Below, in pieces: positions 18,882 through 26,835 of a stretch of 64,000 nucleotides of DNA. The DNA is from Polaribacter litorisediminis (lineage in GTDB: Bacteria; Bacteroidota; Bacteroidia; Flavobacteriales; Flavobacteriaceae): assembly GCF_019968605.1 (NCBI RefSeq), contig NZ_CP082966.1, forward strand, positions 2,531,501 through 2,595,500. Reading direction: 5' to 3'. The notes beneath the pieces are model-generated. The model saw only the letters and a program-made list of their open reading frames with translations. It ran no database searches and was not told the origin of the DNA. A program made the translations under genes and the position numbers. Position 1 is the stretch's first letter. The number at the start of each line of letters is the position of its first letter.

Positions 18882-19433
18882 TTATTTGTTTTTTAATTCT
18901 TCAATCTTGTTTTTAGCTTCTGTGAAATTTGCTTCAATTTTTTCCAAATCTTTTATGTAGAGTGTTTTGTCAGAGCCATATTTTTCAAGTTTTATATACC
19001 AAGTTGCTTTACCTTTACTTACATAATAACCTAATTGAAATCCGTCTTCTGTGATAAATTTATTTTCTAAATAATCAGGATTTTTCAAAACATCGTTATC
19101 AACTTCTAATTTTAAACTATTCAATGCCTTAATAACTTCTAATAAATCTGAATATTCAATTGACGCAGTTGAACTTCCATATTTTCCTGGTTTTTCAATT
19201 TGATAAAAATATCTTTCGCTATTACCACTGTTCAACTTTCTAACTCTTGTTTCTGCAACTGTATATGATGACTTCAAATTATTCAAATTTGTATCAGTAA
19301 ATTTTGTAATCACACCTGTTTGAGACGCAAATTGTTCCATTTTGGTTTTAGTTTTTTCGGCATCTTTTTTTATGTCTTGAGAAAATACTAGAGTTGTAAT
19401 CAATAATGTAATAATTGTTAGTGATTTTTTCAT
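18882..19433 (-). CDS. Secreted protein of unknown function
   Basis: A 183-residue protein with signal peptide MKKSLTIITLLITTLVFSQ. The mature chain is rich in lysine and glutamate, with a likely helical N-terminus (KKDAEKTKTKMEQFASQTG) and a C-terminal helix (LEKIEANFTEAKNKIEELK). The middle has beta-like segments with Tyr and Ser. No catalytic motif is visible. It starts 39 bases downstream of the lipoprotein gene at 19473, without a junction hairpin between them, so these two probably form one module. Confidence 0.6.
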   Translation of the reverse strand: MKKSLTIITLLITTLVFSQDIKKDAEKTKTKMEQFASQTGVITKFTDTNLNNLKSSYTVAETRVRKLNSGNSERYFYQIEKPGKYGSSTASIEYSDLLEVIKALNSLKLEVDNDVLKNPDYLENKFITEDGFQLGYYVSKGKATWYIKLEKYGSDKTLYIKDLEKIEANFTEAKNKIEELKNK

Positions 19434-19472
19434 AAGAAATTTACTTGTGTTTATAATTTTAGTTTTAAATAA

Positions 19473-20456
19473 TTATTTTTTTTGGGGTTGAAATCTTAAA
19501 AATTCAAAAACCAAGGGAAATTCTTTTTTTAAAATTTTATCTATCTCTTTATTTCTGTAACTGTATTTTTCAATGTATTCTTTATTCAGTTCTTCTCTAA
19601 CAACATCTTCAAAGTATAAATCTTGTAAATATTCTTTTTCGTGATTTTCGTATTTCCAATGATTTTCTATAGATTCAGGTATATTTAAATCATCTCTACT
19701 GATATTTTTTCCGTCTTTACGGATTTTGTCAACTTCTATGTGAATATTATAATCTCTTAATAAAGTTTTTAAAGATTTGTATTTTAAAATTTGTTCATCT
19801 GAATAACTTGCTTCCCAATATCTCACCACTGGTCTTGAAAATGGACTTGTAGAGCGACACCAAGATTTATCTAATGCTGAATAAATAGATGAATATTCAT
19901 CATTTTTTTCTTTTTCATTTATTTTTGCTACGATATTGAACCCAAAACGAATTTGTTCTACTTTTCCTTTTAGAGGTGTTAATCTAAAACCTAAATTAAC
20001 ATTTCTAATGTCTCTACTGTAAGTATAATATTCCTTATCAATTTTTACTAATTCAATATTCACATATTGTTCTAATGAATTTTCTTGTTTGATTTTTTTC
20101 CAATAATCTGAAACTGAATCTACTTGTTTTTTATAAATTCCATATTTATTGTTCCATTCCTTTTCAATACGTTCATTTATAGGTTTGAAATAAGTAGTAT
20201 CAGATGAAAATTCAACAAAATCTACGACTTGATTATATGTTAATTCAGTAAATTTAACTTTATCTAAATCATTTTTAATTACTGTATCTCTTAAGTAAAC
20301 AATATATTCATAAGTATTTTTAAATAAAGAGTCATTATCAATTGTTTTTTTTAGTTCTCTGACTGTCAATGGTTCAATAACTGATTTATTAAGATGAGAA
20401 TTACAATTAAATAATGCAATTGATATTAATAAAATCAATATGTTTTTCTTATTCAT
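19473..20456 (-). CDS. Lipoprotein of unknown function
   Basis: A 327-residue predicted lipoprotein: signal MNKKNILILLISIALFNC with the lipobox Cys at 18. The mature part is very rich in Lys, Glu, Tyr and Asn, and hydrophilic throughout. The central beta-rich stretch (NLGFRLTPLKGKVEQIRFGF) resembles nothing I can name. It is the first gene after the perfect palindrome at 20479-20532 and probably pairs with the secreted protein downstream. An envelope role is all that can be inferred. Confidence 0.6.
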   Translation of the reverse strand: MNKKNILILLISIALFNCNSHLNKSVIEPLTVRELKKTIDNDSLFKNTYEYIVYLRDTVIKNDLDKVKFTELTYNQVVDFVEFSSDTTYFKPINERIEKEWNNKYGIYKKQVDSVSDYWKKIKQENSLEQYVNIELVKIDKEYYTYSRDIRNVNLGFRLTPLKGKVEQIRFGFNIVAKINEKEKNDEYSSIYSALDKSWCRSTSPFSRPVVRYWEASYSDEQILKYKSLKTLLRDYNIHIEVDKIRKDGKNISRDDLNIPESIENHWKYENHEKEYLQDLYFEDVVREELNKEYIEKYSYRNKEIDKILKKEFPLVFEFLRFQPQKK

Positions 20457-20478
20457 AATTTTTGTTTTTAATTACTGC

Positions 20479-20532
20479 CAATAACTAAGCATATGGCGTG
20501 CCGATAGGCCAACGCTATATGCTTAGTTATTG
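20479..20532. repeat. Near-perfect 54-base palindrome (attC-like hairpin)
   Basis: CAATAACTAAGCATAT (20479-20494) pairs perfectly with ATATGCTTAGTTATTG (20117 bases later in the element, at 20517-20532). One G-T wobble and GCG/CGC extend the stem to 20 pairs. The 14-base loop contains a further GCC-GATA-GGC mini-stem. It lies exactly between two gene modules, 22 bases after the stop of the gene at 20555 and 22 bases before the ATG at 20456. The AATAACTAAGC arm is the one found in all five X repeats, so this is their symmetrical version. Confidence 0.85.
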
Positions 20533-20554
20533 TGCATAGTGCTTTCTGCGTTTT

Positions 20555-21565
20555 TTATATTATCTCGAATGTTTTTATAAAGTCCTGAAATTTCTTCTCT
20601 ACATTATTATCATCGGTAACTTGAAGCATATAACTTTTCATTTTGTGATGAAAGAAAACAGCTTTAGTAGTTCTTCCATTTTGTGTGTTGTCATAAAATA
20701 CTGCATCAAACTCTTTAAACTTGCCTCGATTATTATTAATTGACATTTCATCAAATTTTGTTTGATAATAATCTAAATCATTTTTGTTATAATCGATTAT
20801 TTCTTGTTCAGATTGTCCTGTAAGAACGCTATCAAAACTGCTTACATTAATATTATAATCTGTACCATTATCATAAACGTGAAATGGCTTTGAATTATCA
20901 TCCATTCCATTTTGTTTCATTTGTTGAATTCTCAATCTATCTAGTTTTATTTCTTTATTGCATTTGACCATAAATCCGTATTCTTGAAATACTTGGTAGC
21001 CATCTTGTATTGCCTTATTCTTGTCAAACTTCTTGGCAATAGGAATTTTTAAAGTTTGTTGTTTCATTGCAATAGACTTTATGCTTTTAGCAATTTGAAT
21101 AAAATTATTATCGCTTAATGCCATAGAATTAATTGTAAATTGCTCTGTGTCATTTCGAACTATTGCAAAAACTCCGTATGATGTTAAAGTGACAATTCCA
21201 GCTCCTTGTTTTTTCAAGTCTTCTTCATAGAATGAAATAATACCTTTTATTCCGTTTTCTTCAAATTCTTCTGTTCTTATAAATTTGCTGTTATCAAATA
21301 AATCACCAGTATTTCGAGAAGCTAAATAATCTTTCAGTTCTGTTTTTAAATCTGAATTTCCAATTTGACCCAAACTAATGTCAAAATGAGAGTGTTCTCC
21401 TGCTTGCCAAGTTAGTTCTTTGGTTTTGCTGTATTTTTCTGGCAAATCAATTGAATAGCCATTTCCAAAATCGAACTTCTCATATGATGTATTTCTTTTT
21501 TGGTCGCAGGAATTTAGAAATAGGATTAATAAAAAGACAGTAAAATAATTTTTTAGGTTTTTCAT
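20555..21565 (-). CDS. Lipoprotein of unknown function, possibly two-domain
   Basis: A 336-residue predicted lipoprotein: signal MKNLKNYFTVFLLILFLNSC, lipobox Cys at 20. Residues ~30-155 and ~175-336 look like two versions of the same fold: each has an early strand with Lys/Glu-rich text and a later FYEED or FYDNTQNGRTT-like strand, then a helix ending IKSI or IKTFEII. Such pairs recall PsbP/MOG1-type folds, but that is a guess. It is 12 bases downstream of the J-domain gene and forms an operon with it and the small membrane protein. Confidence 0.6.
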   Translation of the reverse strand: MKNLKNYFTVFLLILFLNSCDQKRNTSYEKFDFGNGYSIDLPEKYSKTKELTWQAGEHSHFDISLGQIGNSDLKTELKDYLASRNTGDLFDNSKFIRTEEFEENGIKGIISFYEEDLKKQGAGIVTLTSYGVFAIVRNDTEQFTINSMALSDNNFIQIAKSIKSIAMKQQTLKIPIAKKFDKNKAIQDGYQVFQEYGFMVKCNKEIKLDRLRIQQMKQNGMDDNSKPFHVYDNGTDYNINVSSFDSVLTGQSEQEIIDYNKNDLDYYQTKFDEMSINNNRGKFKEFDAVFYDNTQNGRTTKAVFFHHKMKSYMLQVTDDNNVEKKFQDFIKTFEII

Positions 21566-21577
21566 ATTGGTTAGTTT

Positions 21578-22084
21578 TTAGTTGCAAGCCTTAAATAAAA
21601 GCATAATTATAAATCCTGAAATTGAATAAAAAATAAGCATTTGAAACATTTTCGCTCCAGCTTGTTTAGTTGCTTCTAAACTTAATTCTCCAATTTCTTT
21701 TAAAGTCTGTTTTGCTAAATCCACAGCTTGTTTTCGAGCATTTCGCATCCATTTTTCTAAAGTTTCATCTTTTACTTTATATTCATAGGATGTTGATTTT
21801 GAATAAGTTTTCTCTTCTTTTTTGTCTTTATTTTCAGCACGATTATATTGTTCTTGTTTTTTAAATTCTTTGAAATTCGTATATTCTATATCGTACCTTC
21901 TTCTCGCATCACTATCTTTAAGTATTAGATACGCTTCATTGATTTCTTGCATCTTCGTAGAAGTATCAGTTCCAATGTTTTTATCGGGATGCCACTTTAT
22001 AGCTTGAGTTTTAAATGCAATTTTTATATCAGCTTGAGTTGCAGATTGTGAAATTTCAAGAATGGAATAGTAATCTTTAAACAC
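21578..22084 (-). CDS. Membrane-anchored J-domain protein
   Basis: A 168-residue protein. Residues 3-68 form a complete J domain (DYYSILEISQSATQADIK, helix II, then HPD in KWHPDKN, and YDIEY at its end), so it can stimulate an Hsp70 ATPase. A charged coiled linker (Lys/Glu-rich, ~70-110) follows, then an amphipathic helix, and one hydrophobic segment (MLIFYSISGFIIMLLF) anchors the C-terminus in the membrane. There are no Gly/Phe or zinc-finger regions, so it is a type III DnaJ relative. It sits between a two-helix membrane protein and a lipoprotein, suggesting a dedicated membrane function. Confidence 0.85.
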   Translation of the reverse strand: MFKDYYSILEISQSATQADIKIAFKTQAIKWHPDKNIGTDTSTKMQEINEAYLILKDSDARRRYDIEYTNFKEFKKQEQYNRAENKDKKEEKTYSKSTSYEYKVKDETLEKWMRNARKQAVDLAKQTLKEIGELSLEATKQAGAKMFQMLIFYSISGFIIMLLFKACN

Positions 22085-22086
22085 AA

Positions 22087-22302
22087 TTAATCTCTTTTGT
22101 CAAGTTGATGTTTGTCAGTTTCTGAAATTTCATTTTTTATCGAAGGTTTTTTCCAAACAGCTCGAATACCTGCAATCATTCCAGCAAAAAGGATTAGTCC
22201 TAAAAGTCCAGGTGTTCCACTTCCTTTATTCGATGCTACTATAACTCCGAATAAGAAAATGAATCCGATTATAATTCCGATAGTGACAATAACTTTTGAC
22301 AT
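22087..22302 (-). CDS. Small membrane protein
   Basis: 71 residues with two hydrophobic segments (residues ~4-22 and ~30-48) separated by a short Gly-Ser-Gly loop, and a charged cytoplasmic-type tail ending KHQLDKRD. It is the first gene of the three-gene operon; two bases separate its stop from the J-domain start. I do not recognise a family. Confidence 0.6.
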   Translation of the reverse strand: MSKVIVTIGIIIGFIFLFGVIVASNKGSGTPGLLGLILFAGMIAGIRAVWKKPSIKNEISETDKHQLDKRD

Positions 22303-22404
22303 ATTTATAGGTTTGGTTAGTTTACAAACTTCTTAATTCGTTTTATTTTTTCTTTACGGTTTTCCGCAATCAGAGATGTTTATTTTAAGTTCAGGTGTTT
22401 CTTC

Positions 22405-22545
22405 AGCATTATGCACCACGTTTTGCAGCTACATGCAGGTGGGGATTTTTAGCACTAAACTTTAATAGAAGTACATAGTTTGAAATTAGCATTTCACTGT
22501 CATAGAGGCACGAAACCCCCACTTGCGTGTAGGTGCTGTTATGCC
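22405..22545 (-). repeat. Large attC-like hairpin between modules
   Basis: Bases 22425-22444 (GCAGCTACATGCAGGTGGGG) pair with 22517-22536 (CCCCACTTGCGTGTAGGTGC): 17 Watson-Crick pairs, two wobbles and one mismatch, across a loop of 72 bases. Outside it GCATTATGC and GTTATGCC add further complementarity. A long imperfect stem with a variable loop, placed between two unrelated gene modules, is the form of large integron attC sites. It lies 27 bases after the stop of the protease gene's open frame at 22572. Confidence 0.75.
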
Positions 22546-22571
22546 TTCTCCCTTCTTTTTCCGCGTGTCTA

Positions 22572-23243
22572 TTATGCATATTTCAGTCTGTTGTTTTTAA
22601 GGTCAAGAACAACCTTGAAATTATTAAAAAAGTCAAACCCAATAATACCGTCTGTTCCGCCCAACATCAATGTCATTTGCAGTAGTGTCGGTAAGTTTCC
22701 ATATTTCACAACGAATTCTTTGTCTCCGAAAACTGTCGGAATTTCAAAGCATTCAGTTTGAAATTTACCTACTCCTGGATAAAAGTCTTCATCAGTTCCA
22801 ACGCTTTCATAGTTACTTGTAAAGCTGTCCGATAAATATGAAAGTTTAGCTCCTGTGTCCAAAAAGAATTTTAGTTCTTGATTATCGACCGTCATTTTAA
22901 TTATCGGTATTCCCATAAAATTTGAAATGTCCGCCTGAGTTCCGCTAATTTCAATATCTTGTTTACTGAACTCAATTATTTGATTTTGATAGTTTAAAAG
23001 GATTTTGTAATCTGATAATATATCGGCTCCAAGCAATGTTGTTATACCTGTTCCAAGCATATCAGAAATTTTTAAAACCGTCAAACCCATATAGTTTGTT
23101 GAACAACCGAAACTTTCTGAACAAAAATTTAAACTGTCTGAAGCGTGAATAGTTGAGGGCGCTCCTGTGTCAATTAAAATTCTATTCTCACCTTCATTGA
23201 TAATCGGGTGTCCTTTGAATAACTGTATTTGAAATTGTTTCAT
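22572..23243 (-). CDS. Two-lobed retropepsin-like aspartic protease
   Basis: A 223-residue protein with two aspartic-protease half sites: ILIDTGAPSTIHA near residue 24 and FFLDTGAKLSYLS near 128. Each is followed by a hydrophobic-hydrophobic-Gly partner (TTLLGADIL near 70; GIIGFDFFN near 201). Retropepsins need two such halves; here both are in one chain, as in pepsins but at half their size. There is no signal peptide, so it should act in the cytoplasm. Its start overlaps the methyltransferase stop by four bases (ATGA), implying translational coupling. Confidence 0.8.
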   Translation of the reverse strand: MKQFQIQLFKGHPIINEGENRILIDTGAPSTIHASDSLNFCSESFGCSTNYMGLTVLKISDMLGTGITTLLGADILSDYKILLNYQNQIIEFSKQDIEISGTQADISNFMGIPIIKMTVDNQELKFFLDTGAKLSYLSDSFTSNYESVGTDEDFYPGVGKFQTECFEIPTVFGDKEFVVKYGNLPTLLQMTLMLGGTDGIIGFDFFNNFKVVLDLKNNRLKYA

Positions 23244-23965
23244 TGTCGTTTGTATAGTTTGTATGTTGAACCTGTTGAATTAAAATGTGAAAACGATTGC
23301 AAGGTATCATAGAAACCGTTTTGTTTTAGTAATTTGTCAAGCGTGTCAACTTTCCAATATCTTATTAGGAATTCATCTTCGTAACTAAACTCTTGCCCAT
23401 TGAAAATACCACTACATTGTTCCCTATATGTGTAAATATCGTTTTCGTTGTTGCTTGTTAATTCAACAAGTCGTCTAAAATTATTTGAGTCAATATTGGT
23501 CAAACGTCCCGCATTAAAAAAAACCGTATTGGGTAAATCAAAAAAGAAATATCCGTTTGTGTTAATGTGCTTGCTAATATTCTCTATGTTTTTAGAAAGT
23601 TCATCTTCTGTGATTGAATAGCTTAAAACGGTAAAAAGTGCGATTGCTAAATCTGCTTTCCCATTCTTGTATTCTGAAATTGAACAGTTATGAATTTTTA
23701 TATCAGAATTTTGTCGGTCTAACTTCCTGTTAAAATCTTTTACCATTCCAATGCTTTTCTCAACTGCTATTACATTGTAACCTTGTTCTGTCAAAGGAAA
23801 CGATAGTCTGCCTGTTCCTGCTCCAAAGTCAAGAATTGTTCCTTTTGGTAAAATTTGCTTTATTACATTCAGGGTTTCTTTTGTCAAGCTGCTGTAAAAA
23901 CTTCCAAAAGTCTGTTCGTAAACAAAGTCGTAATATGTTCCCCAATTGTCGTGTGGTTGTTTCAT
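23240..23965 (-). CDS. SAM-dependent class I methyltransferase
   Basis: A 241-residue methyltransferase. Motif I is TILDFGAGTGRLSFPL near residue 45. The acidic end of strand 2 is NVIAVEKS, followed by ADLAIALFTVLSYSI as motif IV region. The N-terminal NWGTYYDFVYEQTFG is the usual small-molecule methyltransferase cap. The substrate is not readable. It leads a two-gene module with the aspartic protease and is the first gene after the junction at 23989, which ends in a perfect GTTAGGC core. Confidence 0.88.
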   Translation of the reverse strand: MKQPHDNWGTYYDFVYEQTFGSFYSSLTKETLNVIKQILPKGTILDFGAGTGRLSFPLTEQGYNVIAVEKSIGMVKDFNRKLDRQNSDIKIHNCSISEYKNGKADLAIALFTVLSYSITEDELSKNIENISKHINTNGYFFFDLPNTVFFNAGRLTNIDSNNFRRLVELTSNNENDIYTYREQCSGIFNGQEFSYEDEFLIRYWKVDTLDKLLKQNGFYDTLQSFSHFNSTGSTYKLYKRQ

Positions 23966-23988
23966 GGTTGTCTGTCTTTTAGGGTGAG

Positions 23989-24045
23989 GCCTAACAACTG
24001 TATAAACGTATTGTTGACATATCGCATATAACTATAATCGTTATT
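23989..24045 (-). repeat. Island junction Y, copy 2, with a canonical R' core
   Basis: On the minus strand it runs AATAACGATTATAGTTATATGCG, a 14-base loop, CGTTTATACAGTTGTTAGGC. TAAC...TATA..CG pairs with CG..TATA...GTTA. The end GTTAGGC is a perfect integron R' (GTTRRRY), and the next gene starts 24 bases further on. Other junctions in the island share only the AATAAC side. Confidence 0.55.
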
Positions 24046-24920
24046 ATTTTTTCTTTTTTAAATCTTTGTGCACCTATGTATGTCTTTTTGAATGCAACTC
24101 TAACAATTCTATTTTTTCAGTTTAATTTAATAATCCAGAAAACAGCACTTTAGACTAATCGGTTTTTCTTACTTACCCATAACACAAATACATCACCCAT
24201 ATTTTTGCTCAAAATTACCAGCAATATTTTAATATTCTTTACGGGTTTCCTCATTCTGGCTATTTTTTTTTAAAATCTTTAGGATTTTGTACAAACCTAC
24301 CTCCTATCATCAGAAAAAGCGCAGTAAAAAGAAGACTTTTCTAAAACTCAAATAGTCGCGTTGAAATGTAAATTTCATGATCCATCTATTTTTATTTTTA
24401 GATTTAAACATGCTATTTAGGGTTCATTTCCTCTTAATTTTGGCAATTGCACCCAATGAATTATTTTTTAATTCATTGAACTTAAAAATAATTGACATCC
24501 TATTTATGATGGTACTTTTTTTGATAAAAAGTATGCGAAAAGGTACAGTTTATTGCAGTATGATACGGTTAAATTGGTATACTATCATTTGAAATCAAGA
24601 GTATAATACTAAAAATCGAATCGATTACATATAGCTCCTTCTTGATGAACTTTGGAGTAAGAAAAATTTTTCAAATTAGCTATCAATTGGACTGCGGAGT
24701 TCCCTTTTGCCCAAATTAGTTGTAATTGATTTAAACATTTAAAAAGCGCATCAGAAATAGCTCGAATGCAATAAAATATTGAAAATGCTCTCCTTTCCTC
24801 AATCACACTCCTTTTAAAAACCAAACCAAAACCGTCGTTTTACCCCTTATCCTTAGCAATGGATCAGTCAACAAGGCATAGAGCGTTGGGCCTATCGGCG
24901 GGGCATAGGCTTAGTTATTG
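24046..24920 (-). repeat. Long island repeat W, copy 2, ending in hairpin X (24868-24920)
   Basis: This is the second full copy of the block at 16920-17752. It is more diverged in its lower part (extra bases around 24570-24640, altered GGGCCTATCGGCGGGGCAT hairpin centre). No gene is supported: the frames at 24377-24592 and minus 24609-24824 are shared with copy 1 but have no recognisable domain. It lies between the methyltransferase module and toxin-antitoxin copy 2. Confidence 0.7.
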
Positions 24921-24938
24921 GCAACAGTTTTTATTTTT

Positions 24939-25226
24939 CTATAATTTTTCATTCAAATCTTGCCTACCAACAATCGCCATAATTTCAATAACATTCTCAT
25001 TTACTTTGAAGTAAATACTATCAATCCTGCAAACACAGCGTCTATAATCTTTTTTTATATAATCAACGGATTCGAAAGAATAGGGTCTTTGAGCAATAAT
25101 GTCAAAATATTCAAAAAATGATTCAAAGTATTTATCCGCTTGAGTCATTCCAAATTTTCTTACTCCATAATGATGGATTCTTATCAAGTCATTTTTCGCT
25201 TCGTTACTTAATTTGTATTTAGTCAT
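24939..25226 (-). CDS. ParE/RelE-family toxin, copy 2
   Basis: A 95-residue toxin, identical to the one at 17771-18058 except Arg for Gly in RRCVCRID. The spacing to its antitoxin, flanks and downstream hairpin keeps a constant 7168-base offset from copy 1, so the whole segment was duplicated recently. The substitution faces the conserved C-terminal sheet; whether activity is kept is unknown. Confidence 0.9.
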   Translation of the reverse strand: MTKYKLSNEAKNDLIRIHHYGVRKFGMTQADKYFESFFEYFDIIAQRPYSFESVDYIKKDYRRCVCRIDSIYFKVNENVIEIMAIVGRQDLNEKL

Positions 25227-25458
25227 TAAGTAAAGACTTTGATTGAGCTAGAATTTCATTTTTACTATCGCTTGTAAATCCGCTGTTTTCAGCTTTTTCC
25301 AATTTAGCACGAACCCAATTAATTTCAACTTGTTGTTTTCGAGCTTGTCTGATTAAGTCATTAACGAGTTCACTCTTGCTAGAATATTCTTTTTTGTCTA
25401 CTTGAGTTTTTAACCATTCATCGTTTGGTTTTGTGAATGATATGCTTTGTCTTGCCAT
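25219..25458 (-). CDS. ParD-family antitoxin, copy 2
   Basis: 79 residues, identical in protein sequence to copy 1 at 18051-18290, with the ribbon-helix-helix N-terminus and the same 8-base overlap with the toxin. Since the antitoxins are identical, either copy should neutralise both toxins. The upstream promoter and inverted repeat are retained (25475-25507), with one base change just outside the -7 box. Confidence 0.9.
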   Translation of the reverse strand: MARQSISFTKPNDEWLKTQVDKKEYSSKSELVNDLIRQARKQQVEINWVRAKLEKAENSGFTSDSKNEILAQSKSLLND

Positions 25459-25474
25459 AATTTAATTATTTGAT

Positions 25475-25507
25475 GTAAATATACACCAAATATGCATCAT
25501 TTACAAA
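25475..25507 (-). promoter_or_regulatory. Toxin-antitoxin promoter with inverted repeat, copy 2
   Basis: It has the same TTTG, 20 bases, TATATTTA arrangement and GTAAAT/ATTTAC repeat as at 18307-18339. One base in the spacer differs (ATACGC there, ATATGC here). Confidence 0.5.
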
Positions 25508-25516
25508 TTGTTGCCA

Positions 25517-25668
25517 ACGGGAGTCTGCGCAGAAACCCGTTTTTAAAACTAAAATAAGTGATATTTACTAGATTTCATTGCTTCTCTAACTTTATGCATA
25601 AATAATCTTGCTGTTTTTTCAGTAACTCCAAAGCGAACTCCCATGTAGTTGGCTGATAAACTTTTTGT
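25517..25668 (-). pseudogene. IS1595-type transposase relic, copy 2
   Basis: This copy has the same truncated transposase segment (GVTEKTARLFMHKVREA, here followed by Met instead of Thr because of one base change, stop at 25549-25551) and the same ACGGG/CCCGT hairpin (25517-25540) as at 18349. No catalytic DDE part and no second terminal repeat are found nearby. It lies at the same distance from the toxin-antitoxin pair as copy 1. Confidence 0.65.
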
Positions 25669-26040
25669 GGTGGTACTTTTTTTGATAAAAAATAAGCGAA
25701 AAGGTACAGTTTATTGCAGTACTATACAGTTAAAAATCGAATCGATTACAAATAGCACCTGCTTGAAAACTATGAAGAAGGAAGAGTTTTTCAAATTAGC
25801 TATCAATTGGACTGCGGAGTTCCCTTTTGTCCAAATTAGTTGTAATTGATTTAACATTTAAAAAGCGCATCAGAAATAGTTCGTATGCAATAGAAATATT
25901 GAAAACGCTCTCCTTTCCTCAATCACACTCCTTTTAAAAACCAAACCCAAATCGTCGTTTTACCCCTTATCCTTAGCAATGGATCAGTCAACAAGGCATA
26001 GAGCGTTTGACCTATCGGAAGGTCATATGCTTAGTTATTG
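25669..26040 (-). repeat. Island repeat X, copy 5, with hairpin 25988-26040
   Basis: This is the counterpart of 18501-18871. The first part is nearly identical; from about 25850 on it diverges towards the version at 24780-24860. The hairpin starts CAATAACTAAGCATATGACC on the minus strand, 12 bases after the stop region of the gene at 26053. Confidence 0.65.
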
Positions 26041-26052
26041 TAATTAGTATTT

Positions 26053-26835
26053 TTAAGCAGATATAAGTTCTTTGCTTTTTTCCGATTCTCGTTCAGACCA
26101 AAGTATATAGTCAGCATTTTTTGCTTTAAGCGCATCTAAAAATTCAGTTCGAACTTCTTTATCAATATTATTTATTATGGCAATAGCGTTCACATCCTTT
26201 TTCGTGATTTTTTCACGAACTGGTTTTATATCATCCCAAGAAAAAAGAAAAGTAGATAAATTTGATTTATTTACTGTGTTGAATGATTTAATTACAATTT
26301 CTTTATTCCTTTTTGCGATTTGAAAATCGAAATTAAATTCTAAACCTGTAGCTCCTTTTGAAATGAAATCAGGTGTGTAAATTATGTCGTGAGAGTCTAA
26401 ATAAGTTCTAACATCTTCTTTAAATATAGAGGCAATATTATGTTTTGATAAAACATATAAATCATTAATCTCAATGATCGCAGATAGAAAATTATGCTTT
26501 GTTTGAGAAAAATTTTCAATGTTCGCTTCTATAGTCAATTCGTCACTTTCAGCTCTTACTCCATAGTTTAACAGTATAGTGTCTAAAATTGCTCTACGTC
26601 TTTTTGAACCTTGAATATACAGACCTTGAAGTTCTAAATTAGACATAGTTTCTCCGTTATCACTTAATCTTAAGTGATTTCCTTTTTTTTGAGCGTAAAT
26701 TTCAATAGTATCATTAAAGGCTCCAACAAAAGGTGTGTTTATTAAAAACCAATCAGTATTAGAGTCCTTTTGGATAAAGGTTTTCTCTCTTAACCAATTG
26801 TAATAATCGTCCACATATGTATTTACCCAATTCAA
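26053..26835 (-). CDS. DUF1828-family protein
   Basis: A 260-residue protein with the DUF1828 pattern in its N-terminal half (a DWFLINTPFVGAFNDTIEIYAQ strand pair, then LRLSDNGETMSNLELQG) and a DUF1829-like C-terminal half with mixed strands and an IIKSFN-type basic segment. These domains occur in phage and island genes; the function is unknown. The start is TTG at 26835, overlapping the stop of the upstream gene as TTGA, and no ATG fits as well. It is translationally coupled to the gene at 26832. Confidence 0.75.
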   Translation of the reverse strand: MNWVNTYVDDYYNWLREKTFIQKDSNTDWFLINTPFVGAFNDTIEIYAQKKGNHLRLSDNGETMSNLELQGLYIQGSKRRRAILDTILLNYGVRAESDELTIEANIENFSQTKHNFLSAIIEINDLYVLSKHNIASIFKEDVRTYLDSHDIIYTPDFISKGATGLEFNFDFQIAKRNKEIVIKSFNTVNKSNLSTFLFSWDDIKPVREKITKKDVNAIAIINNIDKEVRTEFLDALKAKNADYILWSERESEKSKELISA

